Shown piece after piece: positions 1 through 61,271 of a stretch of 64,000 bases of DNA. The stretch covers positions 372,001-436,000 of the forward strand of contig JALJCO010001157.1 of NCBI GenBank assembly GCA_023101725.1. Reading direction: 5' to 3'. A model generated the notes under the pieces. That model did no database searches. It was not told where the DNA came from and saw nothing but the letters and a program-made list of their open reading frames with translations. The position numbers and the translations under genes are program-made. The number at the start of each line of letters is the position of its first letter. Positions within the stretch are counted from its first letter, which is position 1. This DNA is from Atherinomorus stipes. Its lineage: Eukaryota > Chordata > Actinopteri > Atheriniformes > Atherinidae.

Positions 1-62
1 TATTTCACTGACAGCTGTTTTTTTTCCTCATTAATTGGAGGGTATGAACAATTGTAGGACGA
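1..62. mobile_element. Right terminus of a Tc1-type MITE (CAGTCGTCC family), cut by window start
   Basis: The segment with CACTGACAG, AATTGGAGGGTATGAA and AGGACGA matches the right ends of the MITEs at 10787-11676 and 15497-16031. It directly abuts a reverse-transcriptase fragment, so the MITE probably inserted into that element. Confidence 0.55.
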
Positions 63-445
63 CATACACCTGATGTATGCAGATGATGTGGTGGTGTTTT
101 CTCCTTATAGTGCTGGACTTAAACAGCTACTACAGATATGCTCCCTATGTGGATATGACTGACATAAAATACCATACAAAGAAGAGTAATGTCGTGATAG
201 TCAGAGGTAAGGAAGATAAGAAAATAACCACCCCGGACTTTTCCCTGTCTGGAACGGTTCTTAGCATCTGCATTGAGGTAAAATACTTGGGTCATTACAT
301 AACTGGCGACTTGTCTGACCGTGACATAGGGAGTACAGTATGATGTATGCACAAGCTAATTTCCTAATCAGGAAATTTGGTATGTGTTCTTCAGATGTAA
401 AAATAGCACTATTCAAAGCCTTCTGTACCCCCATGTATGGACTAA
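63..445 (+). pseudogene. Non-LTR retrotransposon reverse transcriptase fragment (YADD box)
   Basis: From base 70 the + strand reads LMYADDVVVFSPYSAGLKQL, the catalytic YADD box of reverse transcriptase at 76-87. Further on, in other frames, come IKYxTKKSNVVIVR, LSICIEVKYLGHYIT and a MYAQANFLIRKFGMCSSDVK-like stretch, typical of the palm/thumb of a fish LINE. Several frameshifts and a missing segment show that it is dead. I cannot assign the clade. Confidence 0.75.
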
Positions 446-1049
446 TCCGACGAGCATTTTGTGTGTTGCGCCTCCGTTGCCTGGGGAACGAGTCCCAATG
501 ACCTTGTATCTGTTAACATGGAAAGCAACGTGAATATCTGGATTTACAACATTGGACAGTCGTCTGAGGTCATAATATTCTATAGGTATGTTATCCAGAG
601 ATCTTTAAAGTATTCTGACATTTACTTTATTTTTTTTATTTTTTACATCGGATCATTCATGTAAACTATTATTCATCTCCGGAAACTGGCTTTAATAACA
701 AGCCACCCTGGAATAACACGCACATCTCATGATTACTTATCAAAGTTTAAAAAATTAAAGCCTTTCAAAGGTTGTTACTTTTCTATTTTATCACATATTT
801 GGCTTTTGGTATTGTTTCAGGACTGTACAGACCACGTAGCTTCACATGTCCTGCAGATGAAACTAAAGGCTGCAGGACACCGTCTTCCTGATCCGTTTGT
901 GTTTCTGACTGAACTGGTTTTATTTTCTGGTACCAACTTTGCCCTGATCAGAGCAAATAACCTGATATTCCACAATATTTTTTGTGCTATTTTAAGTGTT
1001 TTATTTTAAATATTAAGTGTTATAACAATAAATATAAGTATATATATAT
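446..1049. other. No gene recognised
   Basis: AT-rich sequence. A short open stretch at 806-1009 follows a TTGTTTCAG acceptor-like site near 822 (DCTDHVASHVLQMKLKAAGH..). I recognise no family in it and do not call it a gene. Confidence 0.3.
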
Positions 1050-1291
1050 TTTTTTTGTTATACTTGTATGATCCCCGAGGGTAAATTAGGGCTCTGCATT
1101 TTACCCATCTCTGTACTGTGAGTATCAGAGAGCAGTGGGCTGCTACTTAAAGCGCCCGGGGAGCAGTTGGTGGGGGGTTAAGGACCTTGCTCAGGGGTCC
1201 ACAGTGGTGCACCCAGGGGTCGTGTCGGGGAATCGAGCCCGTGTCCTCCGCGCCCAAGCCCATGACGCTACCACTGGGCTATCCACTCCCC
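1050..1291 (-). mobile_element. tRNA-derived SINE (same family as 24216-24446)
   Basis: On the minus strand it begins near 1291 with GGGGAGTGGATAGCCCAGTG. A box A-like TAGCCCAGTGGTAGCGTC lies at 1266-1283 and a box B-like GGCTCGATTCCCC at 1227-1239. A SINE body follows, ending in GATCATACAAGTATAACA and an A-rich tail near 1050. Body and tail match the copy at 24216. Confidence 0.85.
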
Positions 1292-1515
1292 CTATATTTA
1301 TATGGTTCAAACATCGTTCAAACATATTTATATTAATATTTATAACACTTATAACATTTATAACACTTATATTTATAACACTTATAAATATAAGAGTTAT
1401 ATTTTAAATATTAAGTGTTATTTTTACATCTGAAGAACACATACCAAAAAAATAAAATAAGAATCCGGAATGCGCTGCTAGGTGGCTGCAGTTTGTAACA
1501 GCTCTCTCATAGCTT

Positions 1516-2835
1516 TTGTGTTTTTTTTCAAATATAGTTGTCTTTTTTATTGACATTACTTGTCAGATTAGGTTTTTCTGGGAGTATTTTTTATGCTGGT
1601 TTGAAGGATGTGCAATTCAGGAGATTTTTCTTCATATTTTTGGCTTTTTTCACTACCATGGGAACAGAAAAATTGTTTACCACAGAGATCAACTGTTAAA
1701 ACTCTCCAAAATCAAGATTTTCAGCGAAATAACACGTCAAATCCCAGTGGAGTTAAAGAGAAAGAAAAGAGGATGCAGGGCAGGGGTAAGGCAGAGAGAA
1801 AAACGGTGGAGATTTAAACCGTTTCTTCCAACTGTTGTGATGGGTAACGTGAGATCGCTAGCTAACAAGATGGACGAGCTTGAAGTGCTAGCAAGGTCTC
1901 AGAAGGAAAACAGAGAGTGCAGTATTATGTGCTTCACAGAGACATGGCTGCATGAACACATCCCGGACTGTAATGCATCTGTGCACAGCTTCAAGACGGT
2001 CCGTGCAGACCGAAATAAACAGCTCAGCGGGAAGCTAAAGGGAGGCGGAATTGCAGTGCTGGTCAATCAGCGTTGGTGCCATCCAGGACACGTCACTGTC
2101 AAGGAGAAGATCTGCACAAGAGACATTGAACTGTTAGCTGTGAGTTTCCGTCCATATTATTTACCCAGAGAGTTTGCCTGTGTTATTCTGGTAGCGGTTT
2201 ATATAATACCAGGTACCGCACCAGAGACAGCCTGTGATGTCATCAGCTCCGTCGTGGCTAAACTACAAACACAGCATCCAAACTCTTTCATAGCGATCTC
2301 TGGAGACTTCAACAACGTCTCCCTCTCTGCTACTTTATCAACTTTCCAGCAGTTTGTCAGCTGCTCCACCAGAGAAAATAAGATGTTGGACTTATTTTAT
2401 GCAAATACTAAGAATGCATACAGCTCCTCTGCCCTGCCTCCTTTAGGAAGATCAGATCATAATCTGGTTCTTCTCACCTCCACCTACAAGCCCATCGTTC
2501 AGCAGCAACCAGTCATTAGGAGGACGATTAAAACCTGGTCTACTGAGGCTGAAGATGCTCTGAGAGGGTGCTTTGAGGCCACAGACTGGAATGTCCTCTG
2601 TGAACCTCATGGAGATGACATCAACACCATGACTGAGTGTGTGACAGATTACATAAACTTCTGTGTGGACAACATCGTTCCAACAAGAACAGTGAGGTGC
2701 TTCCCCAATAACAAACCCTGGATCACCAGTGACCTGAAAAAGCTGCTGAACATCAAAAAGAAAGCTTTCAGGGATGGAGACAGGGAGTTACTGAAGACCA
2801 CACAAAAACAACTGAAAACACAGACTAAGAAGTGA
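1516..2835 (+). pseudogene. LINE APE-type endonuclease region
   Basis: The conserved part begins near 1840 (MGNVRSLANKMDELE). Endonuclease motifs in order are NVRS, FTETWLHEHIPD, ISGDFNN (canonical GDFNH, so the final His is Asn here) and LGRSDHNLVLL. It continues with WSTEAEDALRGCFEATDW and PNNKPWITSDLKKLLN, typical of fish L2 elements between endonuclease and RT. A TGA ends the frame at 2833-2835, and the RT resumes in another frame after about 2866, so the ORF is broken. The sequence before ~1800 in this frame is probably untranslated. Confidence 0.8.
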
Positions 2836-2865
2836 AGGAGGACGACAGGAAGAAGTTGGAGAGCA

Positions 2866-3713
2866 GCTCCAGCAGAACAACGTGAGGGATGTGTGGTCGG
2901 GAATGAAGAAGATCACTGGCTTCAAGTTAAAGGGGGACCAGACTGATGGAGGTCTGGACAGAGCTAACGAACTGAACATGTTCTTCAATAGGTTCAGTTC
3001 CCCCCCTGCCAACAACCCAACACACCACACACCCTCCATGAGCCCACAGCTTTCCTGTCCCACCTCCACTCTGTCACCCTGCACCTCAGTCATGGACCTG
3101 AACACAGCCTCCTCTCCCTCCACATCAGGACATCCTGAGACCTCCTCTGCCTCCACATCAGGACATCCTGAGACCTCCTCTGCCTCCACATCAGGACATC
3201 CTGAGACCTCCTCTGTCTCCACATCAGGACATCCTGAGACCTCCTCTGTCTCCACCTCCAGCCTGACTGTCTCCTGCAACCAGGTCAAGAAACAACTAGA
3301 GAAACTGAACCGGAACAAGGCTGCAGGTCCAGATGGTGTCAGTCCAAGAGTTCTCAAGACCTGCTCAGAACAACTATGTCCGGTTCTCCAGCACCTTTTT
3401 AACACCAGCCTGAGACAGAACAGAGTTCCTGTGCTGTGGAAAACATCCTGTCTTGTTCCAGTCCCTAAAAAACCACAACCAGCTGAACCAAATGACTACA
3501 GACCAGTTGCTCTGACATCTCACATCATGAAAGTCCTGGAGAGACTCTTACTGGCTCACCTCAACAAGCAAGTGAATACCTTTCAGGACCCATTACAGTT
3601 CACATATGGTAATGGGCTTGGGGTTGAAGACGCCATCATCTTCTTGCTTCAGAGAGCCCACTCTCATCTGGACCAGTCAGGCAGCACTTTGAGGGTCATG
3701 TTCTTTGATTTTT
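2866..3713 (+). pseudogene. LINE reverse transcriptase, N-terminal part
   Basis: Reads QLQQNNVRDVWSGMKKITGF, then a Ser/Pro/Thr-rich linker, LNRNKAAGPDGVSPRVLK, VPVPKKPQPAEPNDYRPVAL and a segment ending VMFFDF, where the catalytic FxxAF block should begin. The frame stops at 3713 because the following sequence is inverted. The missing palm and thumb lie on the minus strand at 3714-4473. Confidence 0.8.
3118..3250 (+). repeat. 33-bp in-frame tandem repeat inside the LINE ORF
   Basis: Four copies of a 33-bp unit encode STSGHPETSSA/V repeats between the endonuclease and the RT. The period is a multiple of three, so the frame is kept. Confidence 0.9.
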
Positions 3714-4471
3714 GATTCATGGTTCTGATGCTGCTTCCCCAGCAGATGCTGCAAAGCTGATGTCACTTTCCACAACAGACTTGTAGAAGATCTGCAACAT
3801 CTTGGTGCAGACGTTGAATGATCTCAGCTTCCTTAAGAAGTAGAGTCTGCTCTGACCTTTCTTGTAGATGTAGTCACTGTTGCATTTCCAGTCGAGTCTG
3901 TTGTCCAGCTGAACTCCAGGTATTTGTAGTTCTCTACCACCTCCACCTCCTCTTCCAGGATGTAGACAGGACTATGCTGCTTATTCTTGCTCCTCCTGAA
4001 GTCAACAATCATCTCTTTAGTCTTGCTGGTATCTAAGATGAGCTGATTGTTACTGCACCATTTCACAAACTGACTGACCAGTTCCCTGTACTCGGCTTCT
4101 TGTCCATCACTGATACACCCCACAACTGCAGAGTCATCAGAATATTTCTGCAGATGACAGGATCAGAGTTGTACTGGAAGTCTGAGGTGTACAGTGTAAA
4201 GAGGAATGGTGAGAGTACAGTCCCTTGTGGTGCTCCAGTGCTGCTGACCACCATCTCAGACACACAACCTTTCAGTCTCACAAACTGTGGTCTGTTTGTT
4301 AGGTAGTCGTAAATCCAGGTGGTTGTGGAGGATCCACCCGGAAGTTATGGAGCTTCTGACATAGCAAAGCAGGCTGAATAGTATTAAAGGCACTTGAAAA
4401 ATCAAAGAACATGACCCTCAAAGTGCTGCCTGACTGGTCCAGATGAGAGTGGGCTCTCTGAAGCAAGAAGA

Positions 4472-4473
<2 letters not shown>
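3714..4473 (-). pseudogene. Inverted segment of the LINE: RT palm/thumb and ORF end
   Basis: On the minus strand this continues the RT from VMFFDF through GAPQGTVLSPFLFTLYTSDF and GCISDGQEAEYRELVSQFVKW to LILDTSKTKEMIVDFRR and ENYKYLE. Frameshifts are present. Its left edge holds the segment that should lie just 5' of the LINE 3' tail. Its right edge (4397-4473) repeats in inverted orientation the 77 bp at 3637-3713. Confidence 0.85.
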
Positions 4474-4538
<65 letters not shown>

Positions 4539-4570
4539 TATAATATATTCATATTTATATTTATATTATA
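4474..4570. repeat. (TA)n microsatellite at the inversion breakpoint
   Basis: Almost pure TA dinucleotides then AT-rich spacer, exactly between the inverted RT segment and the LINE 3' tail. A second TA run lies at 4847-4884 within the tail. Confidence 0.95.
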
Positions 4571-4846
4571 AACAAGCTGATCAAGAAAGCTGGTTCTGTG
4601 ATGGGGAGAACTCTGGAGCCGCTGGAAATGATCGTTAAGAAAAGAATGCTGCACAAGCTGATGAAGATGATGGAGGACACTTCCCATCCTCTCCACAAAA
4701 CGGTGAAGAATCAACAGAGTGTGTTCAGTGGGAGGCTGCGTCAGGTTCACTGTAGGACGGAGAGATACAGAAATTCATTCCTGCCAGCAGTCATCACCCT
4801 AAAGAACAAGATTGACCGACTGACATTATTATTATTATCATCAATG

Positions 4847-4898
<52 letters not shown>

Positions 4899-4984
4899 GA
4901 AAAGAAAAAAGAGAGCTTTTTTACATTGTTGAATTTCCCTTCTGGGATAAATAAAGTATTTTTCATTTCATTTCATATCTCCCA

Positions 4985-5635
4985 GATTAGTCATTAACTC
5001 TCAGCAACACCACAGCTGTCTCTGTTAGCATTAGCTAGCATGATAACGTTATGCGGTGCCTCATTTTCGGGAGCATAGATACGTGAAATAAAGTGTCAGA
5101 TTAATGAGTGTTCACCATCATTTACTGTGTTTTTGTTGTTGGGGATTAAATCCAGTGTTTTCTCCACCGTGGCAGCAAGTTATTCCTCCTCTGCTCTGAT
5201 TGGCCGATATTCCTCCCCGATACGAACACACTGACATCAGTGGACTGAGCAGCACCGTCCACTTTTGTCACAGACAGCAGAAATCTTCATGAAATAAATG
5301 TCCGTGATCTTCTTCTTCACTTATTACGACATTAAAGTTTCCTCTGATGTTCCAACAACCAGGAATGTGACGTCCTTCCACATTTCCTCCATGTTATTAA
5401 GAAAAAAGTCTGACTCTCATCTGTTCTAATAACACGTACAGAATGGCGGACGGTCTAGTTGTGGCATTTGGCTGGATTGGTCTACAGTGTACGTTGTGCA
5501 ATTAGCAGCCAGTTGTATCCGATGTACACCGAAGATAACGGTGCAGTCGCAGTTCTCACGTCGGACCACTGACTCAAATCAGTGCATCTCTACATTCTCA
5601 GTCTGGACTCTGTGGGGGCCAATCATGGGAAAGAT
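4985..5635. other. No gene recognised
   Basis: Mixed sequence with no coding signal. At 5590-5635 a short piece matches the GGTCTGGACTCTGTGGGGGC part of the Tc1-like element at 26097-26989. Confidence 0.4.
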
Positions 5636-5766
5636 GAGAAAGTGTCCAAACTTTTGACTGGTGCTGTAAATATGCTACAATTTTCATATAATCTGATTAG
5701 TCGACTAATCGCCAAAATGAGCGGTGTCTAGTTGATTATCATTATGATTGTTTGTGGCAGCCCTAA
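5636..5766. mobile_element. hAT MITE fragment (one end)
   Basis: Ends in TTTGTGGCAGCCCTA, the same terminus as the complete copies at 11228-11601 and 60776-61271, and holds the family's GATTAGTCGACTAATCG core. The other end and any target duplication are missing. Confidence 0.65.
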
Positions 5767-6789
5767 ATCTCAGCATGGTGTTCCCTGTGTCAAGGACTTG
5801 GGAGAAACTGGACAAGTGGGCAACAAAAGAATGAGTTTTCGGTCTAAAAAAGACCCAAACAAACATCTTCAGCACATGAACAGCTTGTGAAAGTGATGCC
5901 CCTTAGAAATAAGAACAAATTCAGCAAGGTAGGATGTGGGATCAGCTTGTCAGTGAGCGGAACAAAAGGCAGTCGACATCCTAAGAAGAGCTTTGTCCTT
6001 TAAGAAGTCTGGAGAACTATTCCTGAAGACTAGTTAAAGTTGCAGTGTGTAACAAAATCAAAGGTCAGTAACAGAAATAGGTCATGTATAATTCAAGACT
6101 ACGTTCCTATTGATGTATAATTGCTTTACTAGAATAGATGTTATATGTTTATTTTCTTAGAATGTTACATAACACATTCCTAAATGGACACTAGTGTGAA
6201 GTGAGAACTCTGAACTATACAACTGCTGTACCAGCTTTGTTTAACGGGCACTGGTTGGGATAAGTAATGTCTGATGGTGATCACTCCCCCACCATACACT
6301 CACACAGTTTTTCTGACACAAATTGAGGTATGAGAATCCATTTTTACAATAATTTCAGTGTTTTCTTCACAGTGTGTAAACCTTTGCTGTATATTAAATC
6401 TAAAAAGTACGTAGTTTTTGATGAGGCAAGTATTTGTAATTGTTATAATATGTTAATTTTATATGATATTAATTGTTTTAACTATATCTGCATTTTTAGG
6501 AGTTTACTTCAGTCCTTGGAAGTTGCTATAAAAGGTATAAAGTGTGTTGTTACAATTGCCCCCACATGCGTTACAACTGCCCCCACATGTGGGGGCGATT
6601 TAACATTTGACTTCTAAAGTTTAAAGAAATGACAGGAAGCTTGTCCAAGAGGGTCAGACTGTGTTAAAGAATAAAGATGATCATATAAAATATTCATTTT
6701 CATGCTTGTTAAATTTGTACAAACTCTGTTTTTCCTTTTATACTGTGTTCTTCTATCTATGTCTGCAAATATTTCCCTTTTTTTCTGTC
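5767..6789. other. No gene recognised; contains an 18-bp perfect palindrome
   Basis: AT-rich with no coding signal. GCCCCCACATGTGGGGGC at 6579-6596 is a perfect palindrome. Confidence 0.5.
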
Positions 6790-7047
6790 AATATACACCA
6801 TCCACCCCCCTCTAAACAAAGAAAAAAAAAGGTCACACACTTTAACTTTTAATTGGACCATCTTTAGCTTTGATTATGGCGGCATTCACTGTGGCGTCGT
6901 TCCAATAAGCTTCTGCAATGTCACAAGATTCATTTTCACTCAGCGTTGCATGAATTTTTCACCAAGATCTGGCATTGATGATGGAGTCCAACTTATGTGC
7001 AAACCTTCTCCAGCTCATCCCAAAGATCCTCAGTGGGGTTCAGGTCT
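6790..7047 (-). pseudogene. Tc1-like transposase C-terminal fragment
   Basis: The minus strand resembles [18 protein letters not shown]...NAKDL, the region around the third catalytic acidic residue of Tc1 transposases, with substitutions and stops. It resembles 26150-26340. A hAT-like sequence interrupts it at about 7048. Confidence 0.6.
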
Positions 7048-7673
7048 GGACTAGGTATGTGAATCCCCACCAAGGAGGCTGATTCGATACGCATCTCGAT
7101 ACGTTGCCAGCGATACGATACATTCCTGATACAGTGAAGCTTTCTGCTGATTCGATGCGATTCACCAATGATTTGTTTTTATACAATGCGGTTAGATTCA
7201 ATACGATTCAACACAACACAGAGATTTACACGTCCTCATCTGGTTACTAAACATCATCACAATTATTTTACCGTCTCCCTCTCCCTGTGAAGGATGTTTT
7301 AATACCTATGTTTTTGATTGTTTTCTATAAATCAAACCAATACATCCATCTTAAATTGAAGCAGTTCACTCTGGTACAAACAGAGATGCTGTCAGGAAGT
7401 GTCAGTTTTGTTTTTATTTTGTAAAGAAAAAAACGAGATATTTTTCTCACCAGTTTCACTTCTGTTCACCTCATATTTATGTCAGCTGAGGAAGTTGTGG
7501 GGGGTGAGCATCCCCACCGCCGCCCACCTTGCCATGTTTGTCATGCTGCTTACATCGTTTATACTGCAGCAGCGTGACATTGTTTTCAAACCACGTATTT
7601 CATGTCAAGTTTTCCATCTTCCAAGTATCGCCAAACTTTTGACTTGTGTGTCCTCAGAGATGCACTAAATACA
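7048..7673. mobile_element. Probable hAT-like fragment
   Basis: Begins GGTATGTGAATCCCCACC followed by GATTCGATACG-type repeats, as at the ends of fish hAT elements. No second terminus or target duplication was found. Confidence 0.35.
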
Positions 7674-7915
7674 CTTTATTACCAAAAGTATCCGCTCACC
7701 TGCCTTGACCCACATCTGAGCTTCAGTAACATCCATTCCTGATCCGTCGGGTTCAGGGTGACGTTGGTCCACCTTTGCAGCTAGAACAGCTTCATCTTCT
7801 GGGAAGGCTGTCCACAAGGTTTAGGAGTGTTTCTGGGAATCTTTGACCATCTTCCAGAAGCACATTTGTGAGGTCACACTGATGTTGGCTCTCAGGGTCG
7901 GGTCACATGGACACT
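7674..7915 (-). mobile_element. Tc1-like element fragment
   Basis: ACCAAAAGTATCCGCTCACC resembles a Tc1 terminal repeat of fish. The rest resembles a 3' transposase region read on the minus strand. It is truncated. Confidence 0.4.
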
Positions 7916-8331
7916 TTTGTCACGATTAAAATGTTCAAGTCCAGAAAAGGGATTAGATATGTTTTTTGTTGTTGTTGTTGTTGTTTTTGTTTGTTTTGGG
8001 GTTTTTTTTTGTGCCATGCGGCCACGCCAAAAGTCAGGAACAGTTGCAAAGTTCGGAACGCTTAATGCAAAGGGGGACAGGAGGGGAGAGAGGGAAAAAG
8101 GGGTGGTGACGCCACCAGCTGGACTGGAGTTTTGCCGTCTCTTTCTATTTACTTCACGGTGTGATGACGACGTTTTCATGTTCAAAATGTTTTTGAAAAC
8201 AACCATGAGACAGCGCAGAGTTGTTGGACCCCTGCTGCGAAAATCCAGATCATTCAAGTCTAGTTTGTTTGAGGAATCATTATTATTTTTATCCCCCCCC
8301 CCTTTTTTTTTTTTCTTACTAAAAGCCTTAA

Positions 8332-8935
8332 AGTAGTACTTCCATGGTGATGTCATGAATATTTCTGTGTTCTCCATTATTATTGAATGCATTCTGCATC
8401 GTTTCTGTTTAAAAAAACCTTCTGGTATCTTTGTATCCAGCTGTATTTGTATACTAGAAGAGAGGCTTGTGGTCCAACGGCAGCTTTTCCGGGTCCTTCT
8501 CATGAATTTCCGTCTGATTGGCTGCCTCCCATCAGTGTATGAAGGAAGCTCCGCCCTCCTCTCTTATTTCGTTACAGACAGGAAATAGAGCCGACAAACA
8601 AGTTTGTTCCGCCATGCTAACAAACAGTTAGCTAATTAGCTTCTCAACTCCGAAGCTACAGTCGTGCCGTCTTTACTTCTAGTGTGTAGTGGAGGGTTAC
8701 CTGCCTTCCAATGGACAGATAGAAACCCCACGTGGGATACGCTATTTGCAATGTGACGTAGAAGTGCGAGGCTGTTCCTGATTCGCTCTTTTCTTCGTAT
8801 TGTTTCTGTGATGAGAAAGCACAGCCGACTGGGGGGAACGCAACGCTAGCAAGTCAGCATGTGTAAGTAAACAAGGGGAAACCCTCCATATTTCAGAAGG
8901 AGCAAGTTAAACGGGTTTTCAGTGGAAGGAGGCCT
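8332..8935. mobile_element. TTAA-type non-autonomous element, copy 1
   Basis: Nearly identical (about 98% by eye) to 52364-52969. The left end AGTAGTACTTCC follows TTAA (8328-8331); the right end is GGAAGGAGGCCT. The right TTAA seen in copy 2 is replaced here by a purine tract. No coding capacity. Confidence 0.75.
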
Positions 8936-9041
8936 AAGGGGGGGAAAAAAAAAAAAAAAAGAGGGGGAAGAGGAAAAAAGGGGGGAAAGGGGAAGGGGGA
9001 AGAGAAAAAGGAAAGGGGAAGAAAAAAAAAAAAAAAAAAAA
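8936..9041. repeat. ~105-bp polypurine tract
   Basis: The + strand is almost wholly A and G runs, directly abutting the right end of the TTAA element. It is followed by a sequence with AATAAA and a short A-run near 9095-9125, perhaps a retrocopied 3' end. Confidence 0.9.
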
Positions 9042-9223
9042 CAAACCGTTAATGGCAGGGCAATGGCATTGTGTTTGTAATGTTATATTAAAACTGTTCA
9101 ATAAAAAGTTTGTCACAAAAAAAAACCCTGTTTTGTTTGACATTCGATACATGGAGGTCACGGTTCCTTAACCTGGTTGTTGAGTTCTTTGCAAACCTGC
9201 TCATCTGAGTCAGGTGTGCTTAA

Positions 9224-9398
9224 AGGGTAACTTTCTTTTTTCCAACCTGGACCTTATTTCTAGGAGTTTATACGTGCATTTACTCACCAGTAAAATTTCT
9301 GCATCACTTTGAGTCCTTTGGAAGATATTACGCTGAGCCGCCCTTCGGTGAACGTCCAGTATCATGGCGGAGAATGGACAATCTCTATATAAGACATT
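9224..9398. mobile_element. Left arm of a TTAA foldback element
   Basis: Follows TTAA (9220-9223). It matches the left arm of the foldback at 50191-50785 (TTTATACGTGCATTTACTCAC, then GGAAGATATTACG). It stops at AAGACATT, where the element at 9399 begins. No right arm was found. Confidence 0.7.
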
Positions 9399-10074
9399 GG
9401 CCATTTCTCAGTCTGCGTATTGTGTGTACTTACGTGCTCGTGGACTCGTGAAACGTCATCACCCGCGGTCTAAGTCATGATCCATTAAAAAGTTTGCTTC
9501 TCGGCAAGTTCACTGGAAATCCCCGGATCCGCCCATTTTACCGAGCATGCATCAGAGGAGGCTCGTGCTTACTTGTCCAGATATAAAATCACAGCATGCA
9601 CCTGCACACATGCAGCGCATGGCAACCTCCTCCTCCCTCCTCCAACAGCCAAACCTGAGCGATCGTTGATCATATAATTATGACCTGATTGTCCGTTTGC
9701 ATTAATGTGCTTACGTATGAAATAAATATAATTTACATGTTGGGGGGGAGAGACATCCACTATAATTGTTTTAATTGTAGTATAAATGTTTTGGAGCAGT
9801 TATTTTAACTGTTTTTATTTGTTTCAGTACATCTTCACAACTATGAATAACAAACTGTAGAATAATACAATACTGTATTATTTTCATGTTGACAGCCCTG
9901 CTCTCTGCTGCACACCTTTGGTGGTGATGTCACAAGTTTATGTTGTCTCAATCCGTCATGTAGGCGGAGTCCGTCTTTGTGAACTCCACAAGTGCAGACT
10001 TCCAGTACGTACCCACAAGTCTGTACTCACAAGTACACGCGTATGTAGTACGCAAACTAGGAAATGAGAAACGG
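9399..10074. mobile_element. Terminal-inverted-repeat element just upstream of HIBCH
   Basis: The left end GGCCATTTCTCAGTCTGCG and the inverted right end ATTTCTCAT..GTTTGCGTAC at 10040-10074 form imperfect terminal repeats. Further inverted CGTAC/GTACG motifs lie inside. No transposase is visible. The right edge is about 225 bp before the HIBCH start codon. Confidence 0.55.
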
Positions 10075-10186
10075 CTCAGGACTGAACAGCTGTCTCTAGC
10101 TGTGGAGCTATACTGCCTACCAGCCAGTAGGTGGCAGTAGAGCTCCACATAAAACCATTTTTCTTCGCTGGTAGATACTCCCACTG

Positions 10187-10299
10187 TGACGTCAGCGACC
10201 ACCACCAATCAGCGCTGTTCCGTCGCCTCCTCCAGGAAGTAAACGGAGGAGAGAGAAACGACAGTCGGTGACAGAGAAGTCATTGACAGAAAACTAATA
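10187..10299 (+). promoter_or_regulatory. Putative HIBCH promoter with CRE-like and CCAAT sites
   Basis: There is a perfect CRE palindrome TGACGTCA at 10187-10194 and a CCAAT box at 10205-10209, 113 and 95 bp before the predicted start codon. No TATA box is visible. The flank from about 10180 to 10640 is richer in GC and CpG than its surroundings, as in a TATA-less housekeeping promoter. The transcription start cannot be placed from sequence. Confidence 0.45.
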
Positions 10300-60629
<50,330 letters not shown>

Positions 60630-60775
60630 TGACTAGTCGGATATTTGACCTCATCTTAACCCTCTGTGTCTATTGCATTCTCATAATGAATGAGTATCTC
60701 TGCAATCCTGAGGTCTGTTTGAATTGGTGTGGAGTCATAGTATATTTGTTATGATGTGTAAATTTCAGTGTAAGG

Positions 60776-61271
60776 TAGGTAAATAATCGATTAGTCACCA
60801 ATTATTTTGGTGATTAGTCGACTAATCGGATCATACAAAAATTTCTTCAGCATGGCCAGGGGACTACAGATGAAAAATAGCCTTCTAGCTAATTCTGGCT
60901 TTTTTTAACCATGTTTATTCATGTGTTTTTATGAAATTGCATTTTCCCCTTTTAAATAAACTAAATTACAAATTACAATTTCAGCATATGTGCAGAACCA
61001 GTCAAAAGTTTGGACACGTTCTCATTGAATCTGATGGAAAAATGTGTCCAAACCTTTGACTTTTAATGTGTGAGTTTATTTATGTCAATAAACTATTCAA
61101 GAAAAGCTGAGCAGACAGAAAGACAGACACGGCAGCGGGAGGTAGAGAGGTGATTTTGTGAGGAAAAATAAAGCTTATAAACAATAAACGATTAGTTGAT
61201 TATTGAATTAGTCGCAGACTATTTTGATAGTTAATGATTAGTTGATTAATCGTCAAATTGTTGCAGCCCTA
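60776..61271. mobile_element. hAT MITE with exact 8-bp duplication (HIBCH intron 7)
   Basis: GTGTAAGG at 60768-60775 and 61272-61279. Right end TTGTTGCAGCCCTA; left end TAGGTAAATAATCGATTAG is diverged or shortened. It shares GTCAAAAGTTTGGACAC, AGACAGAAAGACAGACA and ATTAGTCG cores with 11228-11601. Confidence 0.9.

Larger units (their letters stand above)
1470..4975 (+). mobile_element. L2-like LINE with an internally inverted segment
   Basis: In order it holds an APE endonuclease (about 1840-2480), a linker with an 11-residue tandem repeat (3118-3250), the N-terminal part of RT (to 3713), then the rest of RT and ORF end in reverse orientation (3714-4473), a TA microsatellite, and the 3' end in the original orientation (4571-4975). 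It ends in a CATTT-type tail. The GAPQGTVLSPFLFTLYT and NDYRPVALTS motifs fit the L2/Maui group; a Rex1-type element is the alternative. The 5' boundary is approximate. Confidence 0.8.

Noticed and set aside
7892..8503. 203-codon minus and 139-codon + frames
   Set aside because: They run over low-complexity TTG/CCC/TTT tracts and the edge of a TTAA element; composition is not protein-like.
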